Source: an uncultured Collinsella sp.
GTDB lineage: Bacteria; Actinomycetota; Coriobacteriia; Coriobacteriales; Coriobacteriaceae
DNA: 6,148 bases
Reading direction: 5' to 3'
NCBI GenBank assembly: GCA_958431945.1
Contig: CAUASQ010000095.1
Span: forward strand, 1 to 6,148
Positions within the stretch are counted from its first letter, which is position 1, and each line of letters begins with the position of its first letter. This document shows, one piece after another, positions 5,266 through 6,148 of this stretch. The notes beneath the pieces are model-generated. The model was not told the origin of the DNA, ran no database searches, and worked only from the letters and a program-made list of their open reading frames with translations. The position numbers were made by a program, and so were the translations under genes.

Positions 5266-5886
5266 TTAGGCCATACGGATGGCGACGAGACCATTCTTGG
5301 CACCCGGGACAGCGCCCTTGACCAAGATGAGGTTCTGCTCGGCATCGATGCGGACAACGGAAAGGTTCTTGACGGTAACGCGCTCGTTACCCATGTGACC
5401 GGCCATCTTGACGCCCTTGAGGACGCGCGCAGGATAGGCGCACTGACCGATAGAACCGGGGTGACGCTGGAAGTGAGAACCATGCGTCATAGGACCGCGG
5501 CGCTGACCCCAGCGCTTGATGCGACCCTGGAAGCCCTTACCCTTGGAGGTACCGATGACGTCGACCTTCTCGACATCAGCGAAATCAGCGACGGTAACGA
5601 CCTCGCCGACCTTGTGCTCCTCGCCGTTCTCGACGCGGACCTCACGAAGGAAGCGGACAGGCTCGACGCCAGCCTTGGCGAAGTGACCAGCCATGGGCTT
5701 GTTCACGTTCTTGGCCTTGATGTCGCCGAAACCGATCTGGACGGCGTCATAGCCGTCGGTTGCCTGAGTTTTAACCTGCGAGACAGCGCAGGGGCCAGCC
5801 TGGATGACCGTGACGGGAACGACGTTGTCGTCCTCGTCCCAAACCTGGGTCATGCCAATCTTGCGGCCGAGAATCATGCTGATCAA
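5266..5886 (-). CDS. rplC: 50S ribosomal protein L3, probable TTG start
   Basis: L3 is an early-assembling 50S protein whose extension reaches close to the peptidyl transferase centre. The N-terminus MISMILGRKIGMTQVWDEDD and the loop GPMTHGSHFQRHPGSIGQ (131-148) are diagnostic. So are KMAGHMGNERVTVKNL (160-175) and the terminal LVKGAVPGAKNGLVAIR. Q148 aligns with E. coli Q150, which PrmB methylates in that group. The start is uncertain. TTG at 5886 gives 206 residues and has GGGA at 5894-5897 with 7-nt spacing. ATG at 5877 gives 203 residues but has no Shine-Dalgarno at normal distance. I prefer the TTG. The GGGA lies in a potential leader helix. rpsJ, normally just upstream, is absent from the 262 nt before this gene. 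Confidence 0.95.
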   Translation of the reverse strand: MISMILGRKIGMTQVWDEDDNVVPVTVIQAGPCAVSQVKTQATDGYDAVQIGFGDIKAKNVNKPMAGHFAKAGVEPVRFLREVRVENGEEHKVGEVVTVADFADVEKVDVIGTSKGKGFQGRIKRWGQRRGPMTHGSHFQRHPGSIGQCAYPARVLKGVKMAGHMGNERVTVKNLSVVRIDAEQNLILVKGAVPGAKNGLVAIRMA

Positions 5887-5893
5887 GATATGA

Positions 5894-5958
5894 TCCCAAC
5901 TCTCGCGTGGTCTTGGGACAATGCGTACACCACCGAGCGTACGCCCCTAGAGGACCAC
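5894..5958 (-). promoter_or_regulatory. Foldable leader of rplC with mutually exclusive helices
   Basis: On the minus-strand RNA one fold pairs 5953-5958 with 5907-5912 (GTGGTC/GACCAC), 5945-5947 with 5915-5917 (GGG/CCC), and 5939-5944 with 5923-5928 (GCGTAC/GTACGC, 10-nt loop), giving a coaxial stem. The alternative pairs 5913-5918 with 5894-5899 (TCCCAA/TTGGGA), which buries the GGGA ribosome-binding site of the TTG start. The two folds share the CCC at 5915-5917, so they cannot both form fully. This suggests an on/off arrangement for translation. It rests on pairing by eye only. Confidence 0.42.
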
Positions 5959-5982
5959 TACTTACACGACGTGCTCCCCAGC

Positions 5983-6010
5983 CTTGTATTGCGTCCGGAC
6001 TACCTGACAA
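5983..6010 (-). promoter_or_regulatory. Candidate sigma-70 promoter for rplC
   Basis: TTGTCA (6005-6010, five of six matches to TTGACA) is followed after 16 nt by TACAAG (5983-5988, four of six matches to TATAAT). Transcription from here would start near 5976 and give a leader of about 90 nt that includes the whole foldable segment. A rival start is the TATACT at 6070-6075 within the repeated 26-bp element, which lacks a clear -35 box. Neither is strong, and a gene upstream may also read through. Confidence 0.35.
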
Positions 6011-6070
6011 CCCTATTAAGCAGGCATTTTGTCCAGCCAGAATACTCCCCTGGTTACACACAGCTGTTTA

Positions 6071-6096
6071 GTATACACGGCTGCGGGCGTATCCAT
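6071..6096 (-). repeat. 26-bp element upstream of rplC, copy 1 of a pair
   Basis: This matches 4206-4231, upstream of rplB, at 23 of 26 positions and in the same orientation to the downstream gene. With the adjacent base at 6070 the minus strand ends in TATACT (6070-6075), a good -10 hexamer. This copy lies 184 nt upstream of the rplC TTG, against 80 nt from the rplB start for the other copy. The remainder of 6097-6148 holds no recognisable gene, only small palindromes (6122-6126 with 6131-6135; 6139-6147). A shared promoter or regulator site is inferred. Confidence 0.5.
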
Positions 6097-6148
6097 CGAG
6101 ATTCATATTTCACTCACATTGTTTACGCAGGTAAAGTGCGTGGCACGT

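Noticed and set aside
5771..6061. Minus-strand frame of 96 codons overlapping the start of rplC
   Set aside because: It overlaps the 5' end of rplC in another frame, has no known domain, and covers the promoter and leader region.
6122..6147. Small palindromes TTTAC/GTAAA and CGTGGCACG near the window end
   Set aside because: They are too short to support a claim without the flanking sequence or further copies.
5887..6148. tRNA or other stable RNA gene upstream of rplC
   Set aside because: Hairpins are present, but no cloverleaf with T-loop or anticodon arm consensus could be built.

Overview
This window is a ribosomal-protein gene cluster lying entirely on the minus strand. It corresponds to a fused S10/spc operon. 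Read in the direction of transcription (high to low coordinates) it holds rplC (L3), rplD (L4), rplW (L23), rplB (L2), rpsS (S19), rplV (L22), rpsC (S3), rplP (L16), rpmC (L29), rpsQ (S17), rplN (L14) and rplX (L24). All twelve genes look intact, and none is interrupted or frameshifted. The gene order, GC-rich biased codon use and protein sequences suggest a high-GC Gram-positive. The best guess is a coriobacterium (Collinsella, Olsenella or a relative), but this rests on general resemblance and not on a search.

Layout. From 6148 to 5887 there is no gene. This stretch holds promoter-like boxes and a foldable leader for L3. L3, L4 and L23 follow (5886-4305). A 179-nt spacer (4126-4304), unusual at the L23/L2 junction, contains a 14-bp hairpin, a near copy of a 26-bp element that also lies upstream of L3, and a foldable leader for L2. 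L2 to S17 (4125-904) is tightly packed, with 1-nt stop/start overlaps at S3/L16 and L16/L29. A 118-nt spacer (786-903) between S17 and L14 can fold into a branched RNA. It sits where the classical S10 and spc operons meet. L14 and L24 follow, then a strong intrinsic terminator (38-71) about 26 nt after the L24 stop. A short inverted repeat resembling REP/RAYT-associated sequences lies at the window edge (1-27).

The gene products assemble into both subunits. L2, L3, L4, L14, L16, L22, L23, L24 and L29 go to the 50S (peptidyl-transferase surroundings, exit tunnel, tunnel rim, assembly initiation). S3, S17 and S19 go to the 30S (mRNA entry, early 16S folding, head). Protein coding is ordinary. 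The unusual material is in the three long spacers and the two ends. rpsJ is not adjacent to rplC, and rplE does not directly follow rplX. The cluster may therefore be divided into sub-operons with their own leader RNAs. No new enzyme, defence or mobile system was seen.
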